In this document: positions 39,442 through 49,866 of the stretch, piece after piece
How the letters are laid out: each line of letters opens with the position of its first letter
Position numbering within the stretch: the stretch's first letter is position 1
Assembly: GCF_000210295.1 (NCBI RefSeq)
Contig: NC_026742.1
Span: 2,027,061-2,091,060, forward strand
Length of the DNA: 64,000 nt
Reading direction: 5' to 3'
Source of the DNA: Trypanosoma brucei gambiense DAL972
Lineage: Eukaryota; Euglenozoa; Kinetoplastea; Trypanosomatida; Trypanosomatidae
Made by a program: the position numbers and the translations under genes
The notes under the pieces: generated by a model
What the model was told of the DNA's origin: nothing
Databases searched by the model: none
The model's input: the letters and a program-made list of their open reading frames with translations, nothing else

Positions 39442-40689
39442 ATGCCACCAACTTTACCAAAGGATTCAGAGGAGGCAAAAGCCGTTGTCCGCGAAGTGCG
39501 ACAAAAACCCGATAATAAGGTGTGTTTTGACTGTCCTCAGAAGAATCCGAGTTGGTGCAGCGTAACATATGGCATTTTTCTCTGCATGGATTGTTGTGGT
39601 CGACATCGTGGGATGGGCGTTCATATTTCATTTATGCGTTCCGCCGATCTCGACGCGTGGAAGCCGGAGGAGGCGCTTCGAATGGCACTCGGTGGAAATG
39701 CGGCAGCTGCTGCTTTTTTTCGTCAAAACGGCTCCACTGGTGACCCGCGGCAACGCTACACGAGTCAAGTGGCACAAATGTACAAGAGACAATTGGATCG
39801 ACTCGTTTACAATTGCATTAGTGGAAGTAATGGAACTCCAAATGAATTGGTAGGATCAACAGGAGAAGAGGTGGAGGTGACTCGAGTGACGCCTTCAAGC
39901 CCAAAACGGCAGCAACTTGAAAAGGAAGATGAAATGAAAATCAGCAGCCCCGTGGCTCAGCCATCAGTTGTGGTCATATCCACTAAAACAGGTGTTAAAC
40001 AACGTACAGGTGGTGGTTTAAAGAAAAAGGGGTTCGGTGGTGCGATGAAGGTGGAAGGGGAATTGACAGAAACAATGCAACCTGTACCTCGGAGTCTAAT
40101 CTGCGATGTAGTGGAGAGTGATGAGTCTCACAATCATAATTATAATTATAACTATAGCTATTATAGAAATAAGAAGGATAGTGATCATAATAATAATAAT
40201 AATAATGATGATGATAATGATGATAATAATAATAATAATAGCAACATTAGTAGTGATATTGCTCGGTTGCGTGGTTGCATGAGTAACCACAACCACAACC
40301 ACAACCACAACAGTGACAGCACAACAGACGGAGCATGGAAGAGAGGAATAGATGCTGGTGGAAATGGAGAAGGTGGAGTCGAAGGTGAAGGCAATAAAAA
40401 CAACAATAAAAATAAAAGTAATAATTATGACAACCGTAACGTCACTGGTGTGCTTGACGCCTACGCTGATAATTGTACGAGTCGTGTGCCTGATTTTTCA
40501 GGTATGGGCTCACAACCATATGATCCCCGTGAGGCTGACAGCGACACGAGTAACCGATATTTTAACAGTGTGGGATTACAGGACACATTATGGCAAGTGT
40601 CGGAAGCGTGGGATTCTTTCAGAGAAAAGGCGTCACGCTCGGGTGAGCGGCTTGGTAATAAAGTAAAGGAATTCCTTGATGATCTTTAG
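39442..40689 (+). CDS. ArfGAP (GTPase-activating protein for ARF), Glo3/ArfGAP2-3-like
   Basis: 415 residues. The N-terminal ArfGAP zinc finger is complete: Cys28, Cys31, Cys48 and Cys51 in C-x2-C-x16-C-x2-C spacing, followed after four residues by the arginine finger Arg56 in [15 protein letters not shown], then the [17 protein letters not shown] block. It should stimulate GTP hydrolysis by ARF on Golgi membranes during COPI coat cycling. A basic [13 protein letters not shown] motif (near 195-208) and the C-terminal amphipathic helix ([22 protein letters not shown]) suit membrane or coat binding. Between about residues 230 and 340 lies an Asn/Asp/His/Lys-rich low-complexity linker coded by AAT/GAT and AACCAC repeats (about 40131-40312). 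Likely last gene of the left housekeeping stretch. Confidence 0.9.
   Translation: MPPTLPKDSEEAKAVVREVRQKPDNKVCFDCPQKNPSWCSVTYGIFLCMDCCGRHRGMGVHISFMRSADLDAWKPEEALRMALGGNAAAAAFFRQNGSTGDPRQRYTSQVAQMYKRQLDRLVYNCISGSNGTPNELVGSTGEEVEVTRVTPSSPKRQQLEKEDEMKISSPVAQPSVVVISTKTGVKQRTGGGLKKKGFGGAMKVEGELTETMQPVPRSLICDVVESDESHNHNYNYNYSYYRNKKDSDHNNNNNNDDDNDDNNNNNSNISSDIARLRGCMSNHNHNHNHNSDSTTDGAWKRGIDAGGNGEGGVEGEGNKNNNKNKSNNYDNRNVTGVLDAYADNCTSRVPDFSGMGSQPYDPREADSDTSNRYFNSVGLQDTLWQVSEAWDSFREKASRSGERLGNKVKEFLDDL
40131..40312 (+). repeat. In-frame trinucleotide and hexanucleotide repeats inside the ArfGAP gene
   Basis: Three tracts: aattataatt-type Asn-Tyr repeats (40135-40160), AAT/GAT repeats coding Asn/Asp (40186-40245) and an AACCAC repeat coding Asn-His (40288-40312). 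All keep the reading frame. Their length probably varies between strains. Confidence 0.75.
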
Positions 40690-40908
40690 GTACCGCATTG
40701 GTGGGTTTGGAAAGTGAAAAAATAAAATAAAAAAATGCTACAAATAATAAATGAATGAGGATGAAATGTGAAAGATGAAGGTGAAGTTGATGTGAATGTG
40801 AAAGATGTATCTTCTCTTTTTCTTTTTCTTTATCTTTATCTTTATCTTTCCTTTTGGTTTGGTTTGGTTTGGTTTTTACTCTCTGTTGATGTTGATGTTG
40901 ATGTTGTT

Positions 40909-40939
<31 letters not shown>

Positions 40940-41844
40940 CGTTTTGTGCTGTCCTTGTATTTACTTACTTCTCATCTGTTCGTGTAGTTTTCGGTTATTG
41001 CTGTTCTTGGACGCGTCGTGTGTTGCTCTGATTTCTTTTTTTTTTTTCTATCATTCTCTCTTGTGTGTTTTGGTACCTGATTTGCTTCTTCTTCAGGCAC
41101 TTTACCCTAGTTCTGCACTATCATCACTGCTGTTATTATTATTATTATTATTATTACTATTATTACTGTTACTGTTGCTGTTGCTATCATTTCCTCGTCT
41201 TGAATGCAACTTCATCTTCTTTCAGTCTTTTTGTTTTCCATGCCTTTTTGATTTATTTAATTTATTTTATTTTGTTTTGTTTTTGCTGCAGGACACCCGA
41301 AGAAGGCATCGCAGCGACGTACCGTTTTGACAAGTATCAGTTACACAAAATATATTTAGATTAGGAATTTTATAATTTAAAGCAATAAAGGGGGGGGAAA
41401 GAAAAAAAAAAAGAGAACAGAAATCCACAAACACAAACACAAACAGAAGCCATATTTAACAAAATGGCACGAAGGTTCCTTCAATATGGATTTATGTTAT
41501 TATTATTATTATCATTATTATTTTTTTAAATAAAACAAAATTAAAATAAAAGGAAAAGACATAACTGATGGCATTTCCCGCATCAAGCAACTTTAAAAGG
41601 CAGCGAGAAAGAGATGATGGGGGTGGAGAGGGGAAAATTCAGCTTACTGACTTCAATTTATTGACTTTTTTAAAAATTTTTTCTCCTTTCTTTTACATTT
41701 ATATTTATATTTGCATTTTCCCTGTGTTTAAGTGTAAGTTTATTTTAATACAGAGAGACGTATTGGATTAACCCGCGGAAGTTAAGAATTGGGGTACACA
41801 CCGCTTGTATAAATTTAAAAAAAAAACAACAACAACGAAAAACA

Positions 41845-41875
<31 letters not shown>

Positions 41876-43434
41876 TGGTTTCCGTTTATGATATTGATAT
41901 TATTTCCAGTAGTAATAACACTGTGAAATTATTAAGCGGCAGCAAATGTTAGCGAGTTTTGCGGAGGATTCCCACCACCACCACCACCACCTCAAGAGGA
42001 AAAAAAAAACGTGGCCCCTACGCTTCTCATAAACTCTCGATAATGTGAATGCGTGCCTCATTATTATTATTATTATTTATTTATTTATTTTTATTTTTAT
42101 AATAGCTATAATTATAATTATGATTGTTTGTTTGTTTTATCCTTTGATGTGTGTTTACTTTTTGATAATTTTAAATAATTACCGCTACCGTAGCGGGACG
42201 GAGTGGGATGAATTGTATTCCTCTTTAAGTACTCTAGTAATTTAGTTATTGCATAAATTTGCTCTTTTTTTTTTGTTTTTGTTTTTTTTTTCAAAAAAAA
42301 AAAGGATGTGTGAACTCAAAACAGATTTGGTGTTAGAATTTGAGTTAGTGGTATCGGTTTCCAGACACTATAATTACTGATGTCGCATTAAAGAGAGAGA
42401 GAAATAAAGGCGCAAAAAAGCAGAGGGAAAAGGGAAACAATAAATAAATAAATATAATAAATAATTTTTAAAAAAACGCTACACAGTACATGAGACTGCA
42501 TGTACTCAATGCGGTAAAGCAGTGAATAAAATTAAATATGTGTAAAAACTGACGTGACAATATACAACTACTACAAAGTTGGAGAGGTTTAGTTGCGGTT
42601 ATTTTATTTTATTTATTTTTTTTTGTCTTCATTTCTTCTTTATTTTTGGCTTCTTGTGATATGCTGATGGAAAATGTAATAATAATATTTTAACAAATGG
42701 GTAAATAAATGATGTATTAATATTTACATTAAGACGAGAAGAGGAGCATAAACATAAAGTCCACCGACAGCAGTAGTGGAAGCCGCATGCGAGACATTAA
42801 TGAAGGTAAAAAAATAACAACAACATGAACATTTATCCATCGCATGTCCTACCATTTACGCTGCCGAATAATGCAAGATCATGTATCGCACTCGAAAGAA
42901 CAAAATAAAAAAAAAACACACAAACGACGACACGCAATATATATATATATATATATATATATCGAGAACAACCACAATAAATAATGCATTGGTGTCCAAA
43001 AAAAAAGGGGGGGGGAAAGGAAAACGAAGTTTTAAAAATAAACACGTAAAACAGATATGAGGGGCGTAAGTGACACTCAATTTTCCACACCTTACAACAG
43101 TGTTAAGATTTAAAAAAAAACAAAAAAAATAAGGAGTGGTATACATCTCCCCATTGTAAATTAAATCGACCGCATTCATCAGCGGTGTTAATGCAGATAA
43201 TAATTGACAAAACAAAAAGTCACGCAACAAACTAAACAACAACCGTTAATCACATAATTTAACAAATATCAGCGCAACACTGATCATAAAGAATAAACAA
43301 TAATAAAAGCAACAAAAATATTTTAAAAAATACATAATAACAACAACCTACATGAAACTGATAGCACAAATTGACTTGAATTCCAATAACTCTATTTCAT
43401 TGAAGCGGTGCAACAACGAGATAATTCCCTTGCG
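40690..43434 (+). other. 2.7 kb AT-rich spacer between the ArfGAP gene and the BARP array
   Basis: Holds (TTGG)n and (TTTTG)n repeats (40855-40875, 40911-40940), (ATT)n near 41132-41170, 41495-41520 and 42058-42075, (TA)n at 41850-41876 and 42938-42962, (CCA)n near 41970-41990, and several poly(A)/poly(T) runs. A small GC-richer island at 41281-41364 follows a T-rich tract ending in ctgcag and is open without an ATG (a 24-codon tail). I see no convincing gene. Confidence 0.4.
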
Positions 43435-43575
43435 CTACTCATATTGATACTATTAATGTTTCTATTCTTTGTATTTCCCACTGTTGATTCCAATAATCTC
43501 TCCTAATTCTCATGACAAGAATCCACTACAAGACAGCAGACACAAGCTTCGATACCATCCGAATTAACAACAATT

Positions 43576-44466
43576 ATGAGCATCACTTTTCATAGTTTAT
43601 GGCTACTTTTGACAGTGTTATGCACTGCAGGTATTCGTGCTGATTTCATTGGGGAGGAGTGTCTCGACATAGTCTCTTATCCATCAGCTGATGTGGTACG
43701 CATTTTGTGCCATGTTGCAGGCCAGCTTCGAGGGTTACCGCATACAATAAGTTCTGCTGTGGAAACTGCCGCTGCTGCTTCGAGTAAAGCATTTGAAGCA
43801 AAGGTACAAGCAGAGGAAGCTGTGGAACTTGCCGAGTCAAAAGGCCTAAACGTTACGAAAGCGAAGGAAGCTGCTGTGAGAGCCACACACGCTGCTGAAG
43901 CTGCGGCTTTGGCTGCAAGTAACTTGGCTTTTGCCGCTGCAAATATTGCTGCGGTGCCGTGGTCACAACCAATCAGTGATTCCATGTTGCATAAGCTCGC
44001 ATTATGCGACCACGTCGACGAGTATGTGCGAGAGGCGGCAGCAAAGTGCTCAAAGAAAGCGAAGAACGTGACGGCACAATCACTCAATGAGGTCCTCAAA
44101 GTGTTTGAGAAGCTGTTCAGTGAAGTAAATGCCTTGCAATCCTTACGGCATAATATTGCTGAGTTCCACAAAGACCTGAAATCGTTAGAGAAAAACGTGA
44201 AGGACATTGTCCGTGCACAAAAAAATGCGGAAGATGCAGCTGCAGAGACAAATAAAATAGCAGCGCCTGATCATGAGGTAGGAGGTAACAAAAAAGAAAC
44301 ACCAAGTCAACAGTCAGACACAAATAAAGATCAACAGGCAAATGAGAAATCTGAGGCAAATCAGACAGTCGGTACAAATACGGGACCAGTTGGAAATTCC
44401 GTTGCATCACCTGAAGGGTCAGTGCTGCTACTGATGGCTGGACTGTTTCTCAGTTCTGTACTGTAA
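43576..44466 (+). CDS. BARP: BARP copy 1 (edge copy, long C-terminal linker)
   Basis: 296 residues. Signal peptide MSITFHSLWLLLTVLCTAGIRA (about residues 1-22), then an Ala-rich, largely helical ectodomain with the family core from AAASSKAFEAKVQAEEAVEL, and a GPI-anchor signal ending in GSVLLLMAGLFLSSVL. BARPs are surface coat proteins of epimastigote trypanosomes in the tsetse salivary gland. N-glycosylation sequons occur at GLNVTKAK and KNVTAQS. This copy differs from the others: its mature start is ADFIGEEC, the mid region reads AALAASNLAFAAANIAA, and a polar insert of about 35 residues (from IAAPDHEVGGNKKE to EANQTVG) precedes the GPI signal. It is the first unit of the array. Confidence 0.92.
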   Translation: MSITFHSLWLLLTVLCTAGIRADFIGEECLDIVSYPSADVVRILCHVAGQLRGLPHTISSAVETAAAASSKAFEAKVQAEEAVELAESKGLNVTKAKEAAVRATHAAEAAALAASNLAFAAANIAAVPWSQPISDSMLHKLALCDHVDEYVREAAAKCSKKAKNVTAQSLNEVLKVFEKLFSEVNALQSLRHNIAEFHKDLKSLEKNVKDIVRAQKNAEDAAAETNKIAAPDHEVGGNKKETPSQQSDTNKDQQANEKSEANQTVGTNTGPVGNSVASPEGSVLLLMAGLFLSSVL

Positions 44467-45485
44467 GAGGTTACAACTCCATGAATTGTGATCCCAACCA
44501 TTCCACTTGTCTCCACACAGTTATGTGCACATACAAGTGGGGCAGCAAACATCCTTTGATATTAACCTTATTTTCTATCAGTGGCTATTAATATTGTTAT
44601 TTTATTTTGTTTCCTTTATACTTTCACTTTTATTATTCTTTTTTACTTTACTTTACTTTTCCTTTTCCCTTACAATGTTGTCTTTCGAACATGTTCCAAC
44701 TTTTATCCTTCATTTTTATAACTGCTTTACTAAGGTGTGTGTGTTGTCCTATTTTTAGCTATATTTTTTCCTTTACTACCTTTGTTATTTCATTATTTTA
44801 TTCATGTAATGCACTGAGGTGATTGCGTGTAAGCATGGCCACCTATGCGTTACCATTGTAAAACCGTGTTACTAAAACGTATCATTCCTACGCGTCCATA
44901 ATGTCCTATTGTATGCGTAAAGCTAACTGATTCTGAGGGTTTTTATTTTATCATGAAGCACAACTCTTACGCTGTGGGGTTACTTTCACATATCTCTCTC
45001 CCATTACTCATTACACTTATTTTATGTTGTATTCTCTCCCTTTTTATTTCATATCTCTATATTTTATGTCACTGTCAGTAGGTTGTATCGTAATAGTGTA
45101 GGATACCCTAAATACTCAATACATGTGCTCTTACTGATTCCATCAGATATTGATATTATCGTGTCTCACGAAATGACTATTGGAAGTTTGGGTGTGTGCT
45201 ATTGCATTGCCTCTCTGCTTTGTAATTATGGTATTTGATTTCCACTGTCACTTAGAATTGTATTTAGTAGGGAGTGGGGACAGTTCCATGCTGTGATGTG
45301 TGCAGTGTACTTAAATGATGAGCTGATTGACTGTAATGGTGTCACTACTCATATTGATACTATTAATGTTGCTATTCTTTGTATTTCCCACTGTTGATTC
45401 CATTAATCTCTCCTAATTCTCATGACAAGAATCCACTACAAGACAGCAGACACAAGTTTCGATACCATCCAAATTAACAACAATT
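44467..45485 (+). promoter_or_regulatory. BARP inter-gene spacer 1 (3' UTR and next leader)
   Basis: Typical spacer of the array: a T-rich 3' UTR (about 44580-44790), a conserved block of about 600 bp, then a pyrimidine-rich tract (about 45372-45420) followed by clustered AGs at 45429-45456, which would serve as spliced-leader acceptors and leave leaders of about 30-57 nt. The same arrangement recurs in every unit. The strong conservation of the 3' UTR fits stage-specific mRNA control, as known for trypanosome surface coat genes. Confidence 0.55.
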
Positions 45486-46268
45486 ATGAGCATCACTTTT
45501 CATAACTTATGGCTACTTTTAACAGTGTTATGCACTGCAGGTATTCGTGCTCATCATGGCTGGACCAATTGCTACCCTGCGGGAACCAGTCCACCTGTAG
45601 AAGAGATTCGTGCGTCATGCGAAGTGGCTCACCAACTTCGAGGACTATCACAAACAGTAACATCTGCTGTGGAAACTTCCGCTGCTGCTTCGAGTAAGGC
45701 ATTTGAAGCAAAGGTACAAGCAGAGGAAGCTGTGGAACTTGCCGAGTCAAAAGGCCTAAACGTTACGAAAGCGAAGGAAGCTGCTGTGAGAGCAACACTC
45801 GCTGCTGAAGCTGCGGCTACGGCTGCAAGTAATGTGGAAATTAACGCTGCAAATATTGCTGCTGTGCCGTGGCTAGAACGAAGACAAAATACAGGTTGGG
45901 AGGTGCTTAAGAAATGCATTAACTTAGACGATGATATAAAAAAAATGGCATCGAAGTGTAAAAGTGCAGCGGAAGTTGTAACAGCCGAATCGATCAGTGC
46001 GGCATTGAACGATTTGGGGAAGACATTTATAAGTGAGAAGTCTCGAGAAACCTTACGGAAGGAAAGCGTTGAGTTCCATAAAGAGCTCGCGTCTTTAGAG
46101 GAACATGTCGAAGAAGCTGTCCGTGCACAAAAACGGGCTGAGGATGCAGCTGCAGATGCGAATGAAACAGTCGGTACAAATACGGGACCAGTTGGAAATT
46201 CCGTTGCATCACCTGAAGGGTCAGTGCTGCTACTGATGGCTGGACTGTTTCTCAGTTCTGTACTGTAA
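45486..46268 (+). CDS. BARP: BARP copy 2 (type A)
   Basis: 260 residues: signal peptide (MSITFHNLWLLL type), mature start HHGWTNCYPAG, Ala-rich helical core with the GLNVTKAK sequon, and a GPI signal ending in LFLSSVL with the normal TAA stop. In this type the second sequon of other copies is lost (AEVVTAES instead of NNVTAES), and the second half differs (VLKKCINLDDDIKKMASKCK). The body is the same as in copies 4 and 7 apart from the C-terminal end. The leader has the 'ccaaatt' form. Confidence 0.92.
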   Translation: MSITFHNLWLLLTVLCTAGIRAHHGWTNCYPAGTSPPVEEIRASCEVAHQLRGLSQTVTSAVETSAAASSKAFEAKVQAEEAVELAESKGLNVTKAKEAAVRATLAAEAAATAASNVEINAANIAAVPWLERRQNTGWEVLKKCINLDDDIKKMASKCKSAAEVVTAESISAALNDLGKTFISEKSRETLRKESVEFHKELASLEEHVEEAVRAQKRAEDAAADANETVGTNTGPVGNSVASPEGSVLLLMAGLFLSSVL

Positions 46269-47278
46269 GAGGTTACAACTCCATGAATTGTGATCCCAAC
46301 CATTCCACTTGTCTCCACACAGTTATGTGCACATACAAGTGGGGCAGCAAACATCCTTTCATATTAACCTTATTTTCTATCAGTGACTATTAATATTGTT
46401 ATTTTATTTTGTTTCCTTTATACTTTCACTTTTATTATTCTTTTTTACTTTACTTTTCCTTTCATTATTTTATCTTTCGAATAGTTGTTGTAACTTTTAT
46501 CCTTTATTTTTATAACTGCTTAACTAGTGTGTCTATTGTCCTACTTTTTAGCTATATTTTTTCCTTTATTACTTTTGTTATTTCATTATTTTATTCATGT
46601 AATGCACTGAGGTGATTGCGTGTAAGCATGGCCACCTATGCGTTACCATCGTAAGAGCGTGTTACTAAAACGTATCATCCCTACGCATCCATAATGTCCT
46701 ATTGTATGCGTAAAGCTAACTGATTCTGAGGGTTTTTATTTTATCATGAAGCACAACTCTTACGCTGTGGGGTTACTTTCACATATCTCTCTCCCATTAC
46801 TCATTACACTTATTTTATGTTGTATTCTCTCCCTTTTTATTTCATATCTCTATATTTTATGTCACTGTCAGTAGGTTGTATCGTAATAGTGTAGGATACC
46901 CTAAATACTCAATACATGTGCTCTTACTGATTCCATCAGATATTGATATTATCGTGTCTAATGAAATGACTATTGGAAGTTTGGGTGTGTGCTATTGCAT
47001 TGCCTCTCTGCTTTGTAATTATGGTATTTGATTTCCACTGTCACTTAGAATTGTATTTAGTAGGGAGTGGGGACAGTTCCATGCTGTGATGTGTGCAGTG
47101 TACTTAAATGATGAGCTGATTGACTGTAATGGTGTCACTACTCATATTGATACTATTACTATTGCTATTCTTTGTATTTCCCACTGTTGATTCCATTAAT
47201 CTCTCCTAATTCTCATGACAAGAATCCACTACAAGACAGCAGACACAAGTTTCGATACCATCGAAATTAACAACAATT
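46269..47278 (+). promoter_or_regulatory. BARP inter-gene spacer 2
   Basis: Same layout as the first spacer, with a T-rich 3' UTR variant (cattattttatctttcgaat near 46460) shared with the spacer after copy 7. It ends in a leader of the 'cgaaatt' form that precedes type B genes. Confidence 0.5.
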
Positions 47279-48061
47279 ATGAGCATCACTTTTCATAGTT
47301 TATGGCTACTTTTGACAGTGTTATGCACTGCAGGTATTCGTGCTCATCATGTCTGGAATGATTGCTTTGCTGATGGAAGCTATCCACCACTAGAAGGTAT
47401 ACCCGCATTGTGTGGTGTGGCGGAACAACTTCGAGGTTTACCGGATACAGTGAGTTCTGCTCTTGTTAATGCCGCTGCTGCTTCGAGTAAGGCATTTGAA
47501 GCAAAGGTACAAGCAGAGGAAGCTGTGGAACTTGCCGAGTCGAGAGGCCTAAACGTTACGAAAGCGAAGGAAGCTGCTGTGAGAGCAACACTCGCTGCTG
47601 AAGCTGCGGCTACGGCTGCAAGTAACGTGGAAATTAACGCTGCAAATATTGCTGCTTTGCCGTGGTCACAACGAAGACAGGATGCGGGGTTGCAAAAAGT
47701 TGCACTATGCGACAATGTGGACAAGGATGTACGAGAGGCAGCAGCAAAGTGTACAAAGAAAGCAAACAATGTGACAGCGGAATCTCTCCGTGCGGCACTA
47801 GAAGCGTTGGAGAATCTAGTTACTGATGTTAAATTCCAAGAAAATTTACGCATGGAAGATGTTGAGTTCCACACGGAGCTGAAATCGTTAGAGGAACACG
47901 TGGAAGAGGCTGTCCGTGCACAAAGAGAAGCTGAAGCCGCAGCTGCCGAGGCAAATGAAACAGCCGGCACAAATACGGGACCAGTTGGAAATTCCGTTGC
48001 ATCACCTGAAGGGTCAGTGCTGCTACTGATGGCTGGACTGTTTCTCAGTTCTGTACTGTAA
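47279..48061 (+). CDS. BARP: BARP copy 3 (type B)
   Basis: 260 residues: signal peptide (MSITFHSLWLLL type), mature start HHVWNDCFADG, Ala-rich helical core, sequons GLNVTKAK, NNVTAES and ANETAG, then the GPI signal ending in LFLSSVL. The predicted protein is identical to copy 9 at 62224. Type B differs from A in the first 40 mature residues (GLPDTVSSALVNAAAA) and in the central-to-C-terminal helix (VALCDNVDKDVREAAAKC). Confidence 0.92.
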   Translation: MSITFHSLWLLLTVLCTAGIRAHHVWNDCFADGSYPPLEGIPALCGVAEQLRGLPDTVSSALVNAAAASSKAFEAKVQAEEAVELAESRGLNVTKAKEAAVRATLAAEAAATAASNVEINAANIAALPWSQRRQDAGLQKVALCDNVDKDVREAAAKCTKKANNVTAESLRAALEALENLVTDVKFQENLRMEDVEFHTELKSLEEHVEEAVRAQREAEAAAAEANETAGTNTGPVGNSVASPEGSVLLLMAGLFLSSVL

Positions 48062-49065
48062 GAGGTTACAACTCCACGAATTGTGATCCCAACCATTCCA
48101 CTTGTCTCCACACAGTTATGTCCACATACAAGTGGGGCAGCAAACATCCTTTCATATTAACCTTATTTTCTATCAGTGACTATTAATATTGTTATTTTAT
48201 TTTGTTTCATTTATACTTTCACTTTTATTATTCTCTTTTACTTTACTTTTCCCTTACAATGTTGTCTTTCGAACATGTTCCAACTTTTATCCTTCATTAT
48301 AACTGCTTAACTAGTGTGTCTATTGTCCTACTTTTTAGCTATATTTTTTCCTTTACTACCTTTGTTATTTCATTATTTTATTCATGTAATGCACTGAGGT
48401 GATTGCGTGTAAGCATGGCCACCTATGCGTTACCATCGTAAGAGCGTGTTACTAAAACGTATCATTCCTACGCATCCATAATGTCCTATTGTATGCGTAA
48501 AGCTAACTGATTCTGAGGGTTTTTATTTTATCATGAAGCACAACTCTTACGCTGTGGGGTTACTTTCACATATCTCTCTCCCATTACTCATTACACTTAT
48601 TTTATGTTGTATTCTCTCCCTTTTTATTTCATATCTCTATATTTTATGTCACTGTCAGTAGGTTGTATCGTAATAGTGTAGGATACCCTAAATACTCAAT
48701 ACATGTGCTCTTACTGATTCCATCAGATATTGATATTATCGTGTCTCACGAAATGACTATTGGAAGTTTGGGTGTGTGCTATTGCATTGCCTCTCTGCTT
48801 TGTAATTATGGTATTTGATTTCCACTGTCACTTAGAATTGTATTTAGTAGGGAGTGGGGACAGTTCCATGCTGTGATGTGTGCAGTGTACTTAAATGATG
48901 AGCTGATTGACTGTAATGGTGTCACTACTCATATTGATACTATTAATGTTGCTATTCTTTGTATTTCCCACTGTTGATTCCATTAATCTCTCCTAATTCT
49001 CATGACAAGAATCCACTACAAGACAGCAGACACAAGTTTCGATACCATCCAAATTAACAACAATT
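48062..49065 (+). promoter_or_regulatory. BARP inter-gene spacer 3
   Basis: Conserved BARP spacer, 3' UTR variant with ttgtctttcgaacatgttcc, shared with the spacer after copy 9. It ends in the 'ccaaatt' leader. Confidence 0.5.
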
Positions 49066-49866
49066 ATGAGCATCACTTTTCATAACTTATGGCTACTTTT
49101 AACAGTGTTATGCACTGCAGGTATTCGTGCTCATCATGGCTGGACCAATTGCTACCCTGCGGGAACCAGTCCACCTGTAGAAGAGATTCGTGCGTCATGC
49201 GAAGTGGCTCACCAACTTCGAGGACTATCACAAACAGTAACATCTGCTGTGGAAACTTCCGCTGCTGCTTCGAGTAAGGCATTTGAAGCAAAGGTACAAG
49301 CAGAGGAAGCTGTGGAACTTGCCGAGTCAAAAGGCCTAAACGTTACGAAAGCGAAGGAAGCTGCTGTGAGAGCAACACTCGCTGCTGAAGCTGCGGCTAC
49401 GGCTGCAAGTAATGTGGAAATTAACGCTGCAAATATTGCTGCTGTGCCGTGGCTAGAACGAAGACAAAATACAGGTTGGGAGGTGCTTAAGAAATGCATT
49501 AACTTAGACGATGATATAAAAAAAATGGCATCGAAGTGTAAAAGTGCAGCGGAAGTTGTAACAGCCGAATCGATCAGTGCGGCATTGAACGATTTGGGGA
49601 AGACATTTATAAGTGAGAAGTCTCGAGAAACCTTACGGAAGGAAAGCGTTGAGTTCCATAAAGAGCTCGCGTCTTTAGAGGAACATGTCGAAGAAGCTGT
49701 CCGTGCACAAAAACGGGCTGAGGATGCAGCTGCAGATGCGAATGAAACAGTCGGTACAAATACGGGACCAGTTGGAAATTCCGTTGCATCACCTGAAGGG
49801 TCAGTGCTGCTACTGATGGCTGGACTGTTTCTCAGTTCTCTACCGTTAGAGGTTACAACTCCATGA
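49066..49866 (+). CDS. BARP: BARP copy 4 (type A, stop lost, extended C-terminus)
   Basis: 266 residues, the same as copy 2 up to the end of the GPI signal, where the final codons differ: the TAA stop of other copies is TTA at 49846-49848 and translation continues to TGA, so the protein ends LSSLPLEVTTP. The added polar residues and the Pro follow the hydrophobic tail and might weaken GPI-signal function. Copy 7 has the same change. The sequence downstream (from about 49965 to the gap at 50018) departs from all other spacers and looks of low quality, but the coding change itself is supported by copy 7. Confidence 0.9.
   Translation: MSITFHNLWLLLTVLCTAGIRAHHGWTNCYPAGTSPPVEEIRASCEVAHQLRGLSQTVTSAVETSAAASSKAFEAKVQAEEAVELAESKGLNVTKAKEAAVRATLAAEAAATAASNVEINAANIAAVPWLERRQNTGWEVLKKCINLDDDIKKMASKCKSAAEVVTAESISAALNDLGKTFISEKSRETLRKESVEFHKELASLEEHVEEAVRAQKRAEDAAADANETVGTNTGPVGNSVASPEGSVLLLMAGLFLSSLPLEVTTP

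Noticed and set aside
40288..40312. Short regular repeats resembling a CRISPR-like array
   Set aside because: They are contiguous hexanucleotides coding Asn-His inside a eukaryotic gene, with no unique spacers.
45629..46354. Minus-strand open frames of about 240-266 residues antisense to each BARP copy
   Set aside because: They recur only because the Ala-rich BARP coding sequence (gct/gca) lacks stops on the other strand; no leader or splice signals support them.
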